Below are positions 11,950-21,267 of a DNA stretch of 64,000 nt, piece after piece. A program made the position numbers and the translations under genes. The stretch comes from Helianthus annuus (lineage: Eukaryota; Streptophyta; Magnoliopsida; Asterales; Asteraceae), in NCBI RefSeq assembly GCF_002127325.2, contig NC_035433.2, forward strand, positions 143,703,907-143,767,906, written 5' to 3'. Numbering within the stretch: the first letter of the stretch is position 1; each line of letters begins with the position of its first letter. The notes beneath the pieces were generated by a model. That model worked only from the letters and a program-made list of their open reading frames with translations, searched no databases and was not told the origin of the DNA.

Positions 11950-12594
11950 TTAAAAGGGTTTGACGTTTAAATTGAACTTATTAAAATGAACACGTCACGA
12001 GGTTATAAAATACTTTACTTTGTAATCTGATTTGTTGATAACGGTTTCATTTAGTATTATTATAGTACAACTATTATAGTGCGCAGCCACTTAGAATCTT
12101 TTTTGTTAATGATCCACTAAGTGCATGCATAAAGCCATAAATTAGGTTGGTGATGATCAAATAAAGACCACTTGTAGTTAAAGCGATTACTCGTTGCATA
12201 CGCAATTGAATGGATATATTTTACTATTTGATAAGTCTGGAAATAAATATTGATATACAAATTAAAGACCATGGAACGTGATTCTTTTACGTTTACATGA
12301 GAGATACTAACCATGCATAATTAACGCCTCATCTAAAATATCATCAATGCTTTTTACTCCATGATTTTTTTTTCTACATTTTGCAAGTTAATATCATGTT
12401 TACGTAGATGAAAAAAAAAAATTCACCAATTCACTTCCCATGTTACAACTCATTTGTATGATAAGACTCATTTATATTTGATCTTTACATAAATGGTTTT
12501 AATCAAACATGGACTTGGACCTTATAGTTAAATTTTTTCATAAAAAGACTGGTAAGGAATGTTGGCACTGTTGGTAGCTTGTACGATTCAAAAA
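11950..12594. other. Intergenic, no gene seen
   Basis: AT-rich with several homopolymer runs; no supported gene, RNA or repeat boundary. Confidence 0.5.
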
Positions 12595-12714
12595 GGGTCT
12601 GGTTATTTAGACACCCCCTTAATTTATGTGAACATCCCTTTGCCCTATAGCCCTATATAGGGCTCATTTCTTACCGGCCAATCTTTGGAATTGGCTGGTA
12701 ACTAATGCACATTG

Positions 12715-12765
<51 letters not shown>

Positions 12766-12766
12766 A
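12715..12766. repeat. (TATC)n microsatellite
   Basis: About twelve uninterrupted TATC units. Confidence 0.95.
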
Positions 12767-12841
12767 TGGTTTGTGTAGTGCTATACGTGTCATATTGGAT
12801 ATTATTTCTGATTGAAAAAGCAAGGTAGTGTGAAAACATGG

Positions 12842-12881
12842 GACCTATACGACGCGTATAGGGCTATACGTGTCATATAGG
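12842..12881. repeat. TATACG-type inverted repeat
   Basis: CCTATACGACGCGTATAG, a GG spacer, then CTATACGTGTCATATAGG; the arms pair with two mismatches. A half copy (CTATACGTGTCATAT) lies at about 12780. The same style of palindrome recurs at 48975-49270 near another MULE terminus. Confidence 0.75.
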
Positions 12882-12987
12882 TATTTAAAAAATCATTTTT
12901 TATAAAATGTTGTTTTTATGGTTAACCATTATTATAAAATGTAATTAAATTATATAATATAAAAACTTCATAATTTTTTTTTATAAA

Positions 12988-13282
12988 ATGTCTATTTGGG
13001 GAGCGACAAAATATGTCACTGTGCCAGTTTGCACTCGCCACCGATATATACTGAGAGTCAGATACGTTTCAAGAGTATATACCACGGATCAACTGTTTGC
13101 TTGGTGGCCCACCATCGGTCCTGATGCGTTCATTGGGAAGGTCCGGGCCTTGATGCTTCTAGACCCACGAGTTCGTTATATACACCGTTACATTGCCACG
13201 TCCATCCTTAGACGTGGCAAAAGCAACGAGTTGTTCATGAGAGCCGATTTGTTCTATCTCTATCACGGGTACGCCGTGCGCC
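12988..13282 (+). pseudogene. Athila-ORF1-like gene, first fragment
   Basis: The frame gives a stretch DPRVRYIHRYIATSILRRGK followed by ADLFYLYHGYAVRL. This aligns with DPLYRYLHQVIASTIVPRGS and SDLFFLYCLL in the MULE cargo gene on the other strand (15260-16107). Both belong to what I recognise as the Athila ORF-1 family, a plant retroelement-derived domain of unknown activity. The fragment is cut at 13282 by the 5' LTR, and the family sequence resumes in the correct order at 39501. The N-terminal third expected for the family is missing. Stops and frameshifts after 39501 show it is dead. Confidence 0.7.
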
Positions 13283-13942
13283 TGTTGATACACTTTGTGT
13301 GGACGCGACTCGGCTCGGTTCGACTCGGCTCGGTATGACTTGGTTTCGACACGGTTAGGTCCGGCTCAAGCCCGACGTCACGACATTCCTCCGTCGTGCG
13401 CCCCAGAGTTCGTCACGCGAAGCACGGAGAGCCGCGGCCTTTCCCGCCAACACATCACCATGACATCACCTTAGTGATGTCATAATGATGTCACTAATTT
13501 GTCATGTAGTGGAGATAATGAAACTTGAAATCATTTGACGAAACACTTTTGTGTTTCGTCATCTTTGTAATGGTTTGTCCCTGTTTCGTCGTGTGTTGGG
13601 CTTCTTCAGACCCAGTGTCTGACCCAAATGTGTTTCGTCGAGTCCTTTGTGTTTCGTCATAGTCTGTGTCTGTTTTAGTATAAATAGGTCTCATAGTTTC
13701 TGTGTGAAACTTGGACATGAGAGACCTGTGAGACTTAGTGAAACTCTGTAAACATTGTTTGTATATGTTTCGGGTTGTACTCATCCCTAATCAATAGATA
13801 TTGAATCTTTTGGTTACGCGTGTTCTTGTTTTACACTTTGTTTGGTTTGCACCGTCACGGGGATTCCGCACCCGTTACCGTGTTTGTGATAAACAAGGAT
13901 AAGGTTTTCGTTATCGATCCATCGGAAGAACGGGACCTACAA
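13283..13942 (+). repeat. 5' LTR of outer SIRE-like element
   Basis: Begins TGTTGATACACTTTG just after GCGCC and ends CGGGACCTACA. A TATAAATAGG promoter box lies at about 13680. Confidence 0.92.
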
Positions 13943-13944
13943 TT

Positions 13945-13956
13945 GGTATCAGAGCA
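13945..13956 (+). other. Primer binding site for initiator tRNA-Met
   Basis: TGGTATCAGAGC two bases after the 5' LTR. Confidence 0.9.
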
Positions 13957-14449
13957 TTGGCTCTAATCCTTGTTTAAAACTAAACATAGTTGTGTTTTAT
14001 CAAGTGTTTTCAACTGTTATTTTTTTTCTTTTTGAAAGTGTTCTTCAAGTTCATATTTTTCTGGAAAAGAGATCTTAAAATCAGCTGAGAATTGTTTGTT
14101 TGCTAAAAGTTTTATCAAAAACCGTGTTAAATCGATTGTTCACGTGATAAACCGGGTTTTTAGTGAAAGTTTTAAGCAATTTTTGTGATTAAAAAAAAAC
14201 AAAAAAAAAATTGATTCATTGACCGTAAGTTCATAAAATCTGGGTAGTTTCTTCATATCTTCAAGTAACCTTCAAAGTTCTCTTGAATGGTTCTTGAATT
14301 TAAAATTAAAGGATAAAATGAATTTGATTAAAATATTGGTTAGGACATGATGTTTGATGAGATAGATATGTTGTAGAGTTTGAAATTTGGGTAGTGTGTC
14401 AGAGGATTGGATAAGGTTCATTTGAAAAGGCTGGGTCTATTCGCACACG

Positions 14450-14617
14450 CTGTTTGTCTTTTTGCACATCCAAAGCGTCTCGCTATGGCCAAAGCGGGGC
14501 GCTTTGGCTTTGGTCAACAGATAAGGACTGACAGTCAGTCCTTGTCTGTTGACCAAAGCCAAAGCGCCCCGCTTTGGCCATAGCGGGGCGCTTTGGATGT
14601 GCAAAAAAGACAAACAG
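14450..14617. repeat. Near-perfect long hairpin (83-bp arms)
   Basis: Arms beginning CTGTTTGTC and ending GACAAACAG pair around a centre in GACTGACAGTCAGTC at about 14533. I see three mismatches and one indel (5 T against 6 A). Each arm contains the CGCTATGGCC / GGCCATAGCG module. It lies just inside the left MULE end. Confidence 0.9.
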
Positions 14618-14739
14618 CTTGGTTGGGGTTTATTTGGGTTGATGTGGGTTAGTTTGGTAGGGATTTTTGGTTGAATTAGTATGGTAGAGATTTTTGTAGT
14701 AAAAAAAATTTATGTGAGATTTGCCGTTGTGAATGGGAA

Positions 14740-15051
14740 TTTGTTTTTGAATGATTGAATGTTGCCTTTTTTGAATTAAAACGTTGTTTATTTTATTTTA
14801 TTAAATTTGCCGTTATAATTACGTCGTTACGTCATTATTTTTACAGAAGGTGTATAACATAAGTTCAACGAGCGTTAAATAAAACGAACACGTTATTTGT
14901 TTTTGAATGATTGAATGTTGCCTTTTTTGAATTAAAACGTTGTTTATTTTATTTTATTAAATTTGCCGTTATAATTACGTCGTTACGTCATTATTTTTAT
15001 AGAAGGTGTATAACATAAGTTCAACGAGCGTTAAATAAAACGAACACGTTA
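14740..15051. repeat. Tandem duplication, 156-bp unit, two copies
   Basis: The phrase ttgtttttgaatgattgaat begins at 14741 and again at 14897; the following about 150 bp match with one visible substitution. It lies downstream of the cargo gene. Confidence 0.9.
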
Positions 15052-15108
15052 AATAAAATATACAGAAAGCCATAAGAATTAAACGTGATGTAAATAGAAG
15101 ATTAACTG

Positions 15109-15111
<3 letters not shown>

Positions 15112-15176
<65 letters not shown>
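15112..15176. repeat. (TA)n microsatellite
   Basis: About 32 uninterrupted dinucleotides. Confidence 0.95.
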
Positions 15177-15179
<3 letters not shown>

Positions 15180-15259
15180 TTTGTACATACAATACACAAC
15201 AAAAAGGTACAACTGAGTACATAATACATAACAAAACACTAAACAAACAAACTAATGTA

Positions 15260-15547
15260 CTAATCCTCGTGCGGTGGGGACGGTGGGAGGGGACGTGGAG
15301 GCAACGCAGCGAGCTCTCGTAGCTCAACGAGCGTCTGGACCATCCAGTCAATGAGAGTGCCCTGACGTCTGAGGCGCCGGTCGAAGTCCCGAGCCACCTC
15401 ACGCGCTACCGGAGGTAGGTCAGCGTAAACGTGCTGCGGGTACTGTGGAGGCTCAGGAGCTGGCTGAACTGGTGGTACATGGACCTCCTCGACCCGGTCC
15501 TCCTGCGCCGGATCATCCTGAGCCTGAGGCTGAGGCTGAGGCTGAGG

Positions 15548-15581
<34 letters not shown>

Positions 15582-16102
15582 CCCTCAGGCTGATCCTCAG
15601 GCTCATCGATGCCCAGAGCCTGTCGCTGAGCCCGCCGAGCGGCCTGCTGAACATCAGGAGGGGCTAAGATCCCAGGCCTCACCTCAATAACAACCGGGAT
15701 GACCTCCGGCAACACCACTGGCTGAAAAATCAGCCCGTCAGCACCCCTGAACCGCAGACCGACATCAAAGGTACGGGTGATCTGCATAGCGGATACTGAC
15801 GCGCGGCCCAACCTGGATGACAGGACCGGATCGGACAGCAGCGGATCTAGCTCGGGCACGATCCCTAGCGATCGTGCAATGGCGGTGATAAACGAGCCAG
15901 TGTGAAGATACCCGTGGAGCTGCCGGTGGTATGCAGTAGCAAAGTACTCTGCCAGGCTGGCTGCTAGATCGCAGGGCTGGCGGCGTAGTAGGCAGTAAAG
16001 AAAGAAAAGGTCACTAAGGTTGACCTTCTCCTTGCTGGAACCCCGCGGCACGATAGTCGACGCAATCACCTGGTGCAGGTATCGGTACAAGGGATCTACA
16101 AT
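15260..16102 (-). pseudogene. MULE cargo gene (Athila-ORF1-like), 3' part
   Basis: C-terminal part of a gene read leftward and interrupted at 16103 by a SIRE-like element; the 5' part is 27230-27792. Counting the ACAAT duplication once, the two parts join in frame to 466 codons plus stop with no other lesion. The sequence has the family signature DPLYRYLHQVIAST, SDLFFLYCLL and SFITAIARSLG, then a QAQAQ/PQPQP low-complexity stretch (near 15510-15580) and a proline-rich tail with DFDRRLRRQGTLIDWMVQTL. I recognise the Athila ORF-1 family; its biochemical role is not established. The stop is at 15260-15262. Before the insertion it was probably a complete gene, so its inactivation is recent. Confidence 0.75.
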
Positions 16103-16717
16103 TGTTGGTGCACTTGTGTCTGTACTTTGTCTGTATTCAGTCTGTATGTAAACGATGTCCTAAATCAGTCTGTAAGTTGACCAAGTCAACTATCCTCCTA
16201 GTTTGACTTGAACAACAGGATGTTTGTCTGGATCGAAGGATAGCCTCGAAGGATACGCACCATCCTTCGAGGTGCTCGAAAGATATGGTTCGACCATTAG
16301 ACATCGAAGGATGATCCTTCGATGTCCATGCTGATCGTTCGAGCTCCCTGTCATCGATAGATGATCCTTCGGACCATCTATCGATCCTTCGACCAAGACC
16401 TGCTGTGTATGGGTATAAATACCCATGCAGTGTGTTAGTGTGAGTGAGATGCACATTTGGAGAGTTAGAGAAACTCTGCTGAAAAACACACACACACATA
16501 CTTTAGAGAGTTTGCAAACAGATTGTAAACCTTGTGCTTGTAACCGTAAACCTTCATACGTATTAATACAGTGGTGTTAATCGGTGAACTTTGTGTGTTC
16601 TTGTGTTTGTTCTTGCTTCATCCCGGTTTGCCTACTAGCTTGGATTCCGCACTCGCTAGTGGGTTAGTATAACAAGGTTTAGGTTTGTTCTCGATCCTTC
16701 GAGAAAAGGGACCTTCA
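16103..16717 (+). repeat. 5' LTR of inner SIRE-like element
   Basis: Begins TGTTGGTGCACTTG and ends GGGACCTTCA. TATAAATACC at about 16413 is the likely promoter box. Many TCGAAGGAT / ATCCTTCGA words lie between 16220 and 16400. Confidence 0.95.
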
Positions 16718-16719
16718 AG

Positions 16720-16731
16720 TGGTATCAGAGC
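16720..16731 (+). other. Primer binding site for initiator tRNA-Met
   Basis: TGGTATCAGAGC two bases after the LTR. Confidence 0.92.
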
Positions 16732-17094
16732 CTCGCTCTTTACCTTGTTTAAAACCGGTTTGTTCAAGATTCTTGGTGTGTTTGGACACTTGGCTTAGCA
16801 CCCGTTTTTGGTAGTTTTCTGCATAAAAACGCGTACTAAACCTATCGGGAGTGTTCGGGGTCGGTTTGGGTAACATAAAAATCGTTTTTGTGAAACCTTG
16901 ATTTTTCCGGCCATATCTCCGGTGTGTTTCCGGTGACCAGTTCTTGAAGATAAGGTTGCTTATTTTGGCAAAATTTTTGAAAGTCAAAAGTTGGTGAAAA
17001 AGTTGTTGACAGAACCATCCTTTCTGCCGAAAGTTGGCTCACCAACCACATCAACTTTTCACCAACCTGTCGTACTTTGTGTCAGTGTGTCAGA

Positions 17095-17485
17095 GCTGTC
17101 GAAAGATATCCTTCGACATCGAAAGATATCCTTCGACATCTTTCGATCAAAGGCAGCTCGAAAGATAAGCATCCTTCGAGTAGTCTTTCGAAGTCTAAGG
17201 GTTATCCTTCGTAGTTGGAATCTTTTCGAAAGTTGGTTGTCCGAAAGATAAGGATACATCTCGAAAGATAAGGATCTTTCATTGTGAATCCTTCGAGATC
17301 AGTATTCGAAAGATATAAATCTTTCGAACATTGAATCTTTCGTGATAATCAGTCGAAAGATAAGGATCTTTCATTGAGAATCTTTCGAAGACTATTGCTC
17401 GAAACTCAACAGTAATCTTTCGATCACTGTTGATCCTTCGAACAAGTCTTGATCTTTCGATCAGATTGTATCTTTCAATTGTTGT
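17095..17485. repeat. Leader array of TCGAAAGAT / ATCCTTCGA words
   Basis: More than twenty copies of CGAAAGAT, ATCTTTCG or ATCCTTCG in both orientations in about 390 bp between the priming site and gag. Related words fill the LTR. Confidence 0.85.
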
Positions 17486-17540
17486 CTGTTTGTTGTTAAC
17501 AGTTTGTGGTGTGTAGGTTATTTGTTAATTTTTGATCACA

Positions 17541-20500
17541 ATGAGTTGCACAAGTCCTTGGGATTGGAGTACGGATCCACAACCAGATCTGAAACAGATG
17601 TCGATGGCTGAATATATGACGAGTGCCATTCCAAAACAACAACAATCAATAAGTTCGTGTCAATGGGCTTTGGTATCCAATCAAAGTCAAAGTCTTCAGA
17701 ATCTTCTGATTAGTGAGAGTGAAACAGGCAGTAACAATCGTCCACCAAAGCTGAACCACATGAACGATTTTCCATCATGGAAAGGCCGATTTCACACATA
17801 TGTTCAAGGACAAAGCACCGACCTTTGGATGTGTTTTGTCAATGCATTCAATGAAAGTCTTGAAAGTAGAGCATCCACTTCAGAAGGTTACGCCAATATG
17901 CTTGAAAATGACAAGAAGGCTTATGAATTGGAGAAAAAGGCATATGCCATACTTACTCAAGCACTCAACAAAGACATCTACCATCAGTTTTCATATTGCA
18001 AGACCACGAAAGCATTGTGGGATGCCTTAGTTGCTAGAGGAGAAGGCAATGCAGCTGCTCGAAAGTCTAGGCATGATTTGTTGAAGAAAGAATTTGAATC
18101 TTTTCAGTTTTTGGAAAACGAGACTCTGAATGATATGACCACACGTTTCTATCATTTGATTAGTGAAATGTGTGCTTATGGGGTGGCAGCTACTCAACAA
18201 GACATGGTGAACAGGTTTGCTGACGCCCTACCCCCAAAATGGAGTTCGTTTATTGAGCTGTTGAAGCATACTAAAGCTCTAGATGAGATTAACATCTATG
18301 AGTTCATTCAGAAGCTGGAACATAAAAATGATGAAGAAATTAGGAAAGCAAGGCGTGCTCCAGCTCCTCAAAATACAGAAATGTATTTGCCTGGTTTTGG
18401 TCCTTCAGCTAGTTCTGTTCAGCAACCGAAGCTTCAAACTGCTTTTGTGTCCAATACGAGTTCTTTTCCATTTCCTCAATCAACAGCTGCTCCACCACAA
18501 CCTCAATTCGATCCGAGGTCTTACATTTCTGTTCCAACACAACCACAACCACAACCTCAACAACAACAACAGCAAGCTCACTATACAAGCAATCCTCAAC
18601 CTCAATCCCAAAGTCATCACACAATCCGAGTCGACAACTCAAATCTTTCACACCTTAGTATTGAAGTTGCTAAGGAACATATGGAAATTATCAACACCAT
18701 GGTCAGTGCTTACTGTGGTTTGGTAGCTGGTCAGCTTGGAAACATCAACATGACCAATGAAGATTATGATCAGATCGACAAGGAAGAAATGGAGTTGATG
18801 GATATTAAATGGGCTTTTGCTAGTGCGGTTAGAAGGGCAAAAGATTTCATGGCGAGAACTGGAAGAACTTCGTTGGAAGGAAAGAAAAACACGAAGTATG
18901 GGTTTGATATTAATGCCGTCACGTGCTTTAATTGTGGCGAGAAAGGGCACTTTAAACGTGAGTGCACTCGACCAACGAAACACGGCAATCACAACCCGTT
19001 CAGAAACCAGACTAATGCGAATGCCCAACAAGAAAACCGTGAACGGAGGATGGTGGCAGTGAATAACAATCAGGGACAGCCTGGAGCTACCAATCACAAT
19101 CGGGCTTTGGCTGTTCAAGCTGATGAAGGATGTGACTGGTCAGTGCAGTTTGGTGAAGGTGATCAAGGAAGTGGAACTGCATTGTATGCTAAAGTCATCG
19201 AGCAGGTTCAAAAAGAAGAATCTTCTGGGAGCGATGACAGTTCTGGTTATTCGGGCAGTTCGGATGAAGAAGGCTCTGTTTCTGGGGATAATCACTCAGA
19301 GCCTGATGTGAATGAAGAAGGAGATGATGATATACAGGAGCTACTGAATGAAGCTGATGAGCTTCAATGTCAGAAATCAATTCTGATTAGGAAGGCTGCT
19401 GCTACATCAACGGAAATGGAAAAGCTATTCTCTGAAGATGGAGCTTTTTCTTTTCAAACTGCCTTTATGGCAAATGGTTCAGCCTCTACTAGTCAGGTAA
19501 CTTCTGAACCTCCTGCTCCTAGTATTTGTAAATCATGTGCAGATATGAAGCTTGAATCAGAAAAGCTTCATAGTCATAATCAGAATTTGGTTATTGAACT
19601 GTCAAAATGCCAAGAGGCAAACATGGCTTTAACCCGGAATGAAAAAGAATTTAAATCTGTAATAGAAACATTAAAGAAAAATGTGTCCGAGGTTAACAAA
19701 GTAGTTTACCACAAACAAGTAAGTATAAATGAATACATTAATCTTGTGGAAGAAACTAAGAAGCAATTAGCCATTGCCCAATGCAAGCATGATGCGATCA
19801 AACAGAAATTGGATAGTTATTCTAACTCCCGATTTGTGCTTGATCACATCATAGACGTTCAACAACTGAAAGGTAACGTGAAAGGTGTAGGGTATAAGGC
19901 GTGTCCACCCCCTTTGATGGACAACTATACCAAGATGCCTGATGAAGAGGAAATGCCCCGGTATGAACCCAGTGTGCCTTTGAACTTTGAGGAATTTTCT
20001 ACTGGCCTAGGGTTCAAACCGGAGAATTCTGAAAATACATCCACAGAGCAACAGGAAGCTTCAACATCCATGAAACAAAGTCCTCCAATCATCGAGGACT
20101 GTGAGTCATCGGATGATGAATCAGAAGTGGATGTGAGTGAACAGGATAACTCACTTAACAAGATGAAAGGAGTTGTCATTCCCATTGAGAATCACATCCT
20201 TTGTGATCCTGATACTCCTGAGGCTTCATCTGTTGAGAAGCAAGTGATTGATCCTGTCAAGGTTGATAAGACAAGTGTGTCTACTGTTAAAAGCAGTAAT
20301 GTGTTGTACACTTTGGTTGGAGATAATAAAATCTACTCAGATCATGTTTTTCCAATTAAAAATGTAAATAAATCTTTGATTGACAAAGTCTTTGAAGACA
20401 ATACAAACAAATTTTTGGGAAAAACACTTCCGGGAATTGTGGTAACACAATGTGATCCAATTCCTAAGGCTGAGATTAGGAAACAATTTGGTAATCAAAA

Positions 20501-21254
20501 ATCTCCAACCACTCGACAACCTACTGCTTCTAAGGGTAAACAACCACAACGAGCTCCAAAGCCAAAGGCTAAAGTTGAAACAAAAGGAGCTCGTTACATG
20601 AAGAAAGGAAAAGATGTTAAGTTTGTAGCATCAAAAGGTACAGATAAAATTGAGACTTTTGAAAACAAATCAAACACTGATTTTGTACAACAAGTCAAGA
20701 TTTTGAAACGAAACAGTGATAACAATTACACCCAACACACAAACGGGTGTGATGAAAAAGCAAGTACCTCAGGTTCTACAAGCTCAACATCTGGTAGTCG
20801 ATCAAGTTCTCCTAAGTCTGTTGAAAGGAGAACTTGTTTCAAATGTGGAGAAATTGGGCACATTATCAGAAATTGCCCAAACGCTCCAAAGAAGAAGTTT
20901 GTTGAAAAGGCTCCACCTGAAGCAGTTCACCCTCAACGTCGGTCAGTTTCACCTAAACAAGATAAACGAACTGTAAGAGAACAAGAAACTAAGCAACGAC
21001 GTAAGAACGTAAAAACTGTTGAAAAAGCTTTAAAATCTGAAGTTAAAACAGTTCAAAAGGAACCAAGAGTGTCACAACCTGTAAAACCAGAATCTTCAAA
21101 AACTGGTAGGCACAGACAAACTTGGTTACCTAAGTCGGGTGACAGTTCAGGGGGAGCAGTTGTTCTTGAAAACCATCAAGAGATAGAGCTTACGTATCGT
21201 GATGCCAAGGGACGACCCAAGACCACTAAGGCTTGGGTCCCCATTCTCAACTGA
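17541..21254 (+). CDS. Gag polyprotein of inner SIRE-like element (1237 aa)
   Basis: The start ATG at 17541 (MSCTSPWDWS) is chosen because the outer element begins identically at 33337. Order: N-terminal unique part; UBN2-type capsid region (about 50-270, with LWDALVARGEG); glutamine-rich stretch (about 300-360); first CCHC knuckle CFNCGEKGHFKREC (about 461); acidic and serine-rich segment; a predicted coiled coil (about 660-770); then basic regions and a second knuckle CFKCGEIGHIIRNC (about 1098); it ends KAWVPILN. Gag packages the RNA and forms the particle. The size and second knuckle fit SIRE-lineage Gag. Pol begins 14 bases after this stop in the +1 frame, so Pol needs a frame change or splicing. 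Confidence 0.92.
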   Translation: MSCTSPWDWSTDPQPDLKQMSMAEYMTSAIPKQQQSISSCQWALVSNQSQSLQNLLISESETGSNNRPPKLNHMNDFPSWKGRFHTYVQGQSTDLWMCFVNAFNESLESRASTSEGYANMLENDKKAYELEKKAYAILTQALNKDIYHQFSYCKTTKALWDALVARGEGNAAARKSRHDLLKKEFESFQFLENETLNDMTTRFYHLISEMCAYGVAATQQDMVNRFADALPPKWSSFIELLKHTKALDEINIYEFIQKLEHKNDEEIRKARRAPAPQNTEMYLPGFGPSASSVQQPKLQTAFVSNTSSFPFPQSTAAPPQPQFDPRSYISVPTQPQPQPQQQQQQAHYTSNPQPQSQSHHTIRVDNSNLSHLSIEVAKEHMEIINTMVSAYCGLVAGQLGNINMTNEDYDQIDKEEMELMDIKWAFASAVRRAKDFMARTGRTSLEGKKNTKYGFDINAVTCFNCGEKGHFKRECTRPTKHGNHNPFRNQTNANAQQENRERRMVAVNNNQGQPGATNHNRALAVQADEGCDWSVQFGEGDQGSGTALYAKVIEQVQKEESSGSDDSSGYSGSSDEEGSVSGDNHSEPDVNEEGDDDIQELLNEADELQCQKSILIRKAAATSTEMEKLFSEDGAFSFQTAFMANGSASTSQVTSEPPAPSICKSCADMKLESEKLHSHNQNLVIELSKCQEANMALTRNEKEFKSVIETLKKNVSEVNKVVYHKQVSINEYINLVEETKKQLAIAQCKHDAIKQKLDSYSNSRFVLDHIIDVQQLKGNVKGVGYKACPPPLMDNYTKMPDEEEMPRYEPSVPLNFEEFSTGLGFKPENSENTSTEQQEASTSMKQSPPIIEDCESSDDESEVDVSEQDNSLNKMKGVVIPIENHILCDPDTPEASSVEKQVIDPVKVDKTSVSTVKSSNVLYTLVGDNKIYSDHVFPIKNVNKSLIDKVFEDNTNKFLGKTLPGIVVTQCDPIPKAEIRKQFGNQKSPTTRQPTASKGKQPQRAPKPKAKVETKGARYMKKGKDVKFVASKGTDKIETFENKSNTDFVQQVKILKRNSDNNYTQHTNGCDEKASTSGSTSSTSGSRSSSPKSVERRTCFKCGEIGHIIRNCPNAPKKKFVEKAPPEAVHPQRRSVSPKQDKRTVREQETKQRRKNVKTVEKALKSEVKTVQKEPRVSQPVKPESSKTGRHRQTWLPKSGDSSGGAVVLENHQEIELTYRDAKGRPKTTKAWVPILN

Positions 21255-21267
21255 TGTGTTTATTTGA

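Larger units (their letters stand above)
12595..13282 (+). mobile_element. Terminal part of a MULE-like unit (host of the nested stack)
   Basis: A terminus resembling that of the MULE at 14429 begins at 12595: GGGTCTGGTTATTTAGACAC against GGCTGGGTCTATTCGCACAC, with the TATT-to-ACATCC spacing identical (34 bp). Inside lie a TATC microsatellite, TATACG-type palindromes and a gene fragment homologous to the MULE cargo gene. The unit is interrupted at 13282 by an LTR element and resumes at 39501. No right terminus was found, so its extent is uncertain. The element class is inference from the terminal word, palindromes and cargo. Confidence 0.45.

Noticed and set aside
15431..15690. Plus-strand Leu/Pro/Glu-rich ORFs
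   Set aside because: Shadows of the QAQAQ/PQPQP low-complexity part of the minus-strand cargo gene.
13283..16717. 13283-13942 and 16103-16717 as LTR partners of one element
   Set aside because: Sequences differ; each has its own downstream partner with its own target duplication.
17095..17485. CRISPR-like array or heat-shock elements
   Set aside because: Irregular spacing, both orientations and a 9-bp unit in a plant retroelement leader exclude CRISPR; the GAAnnTTC pattern of heat-shock elements is not met.
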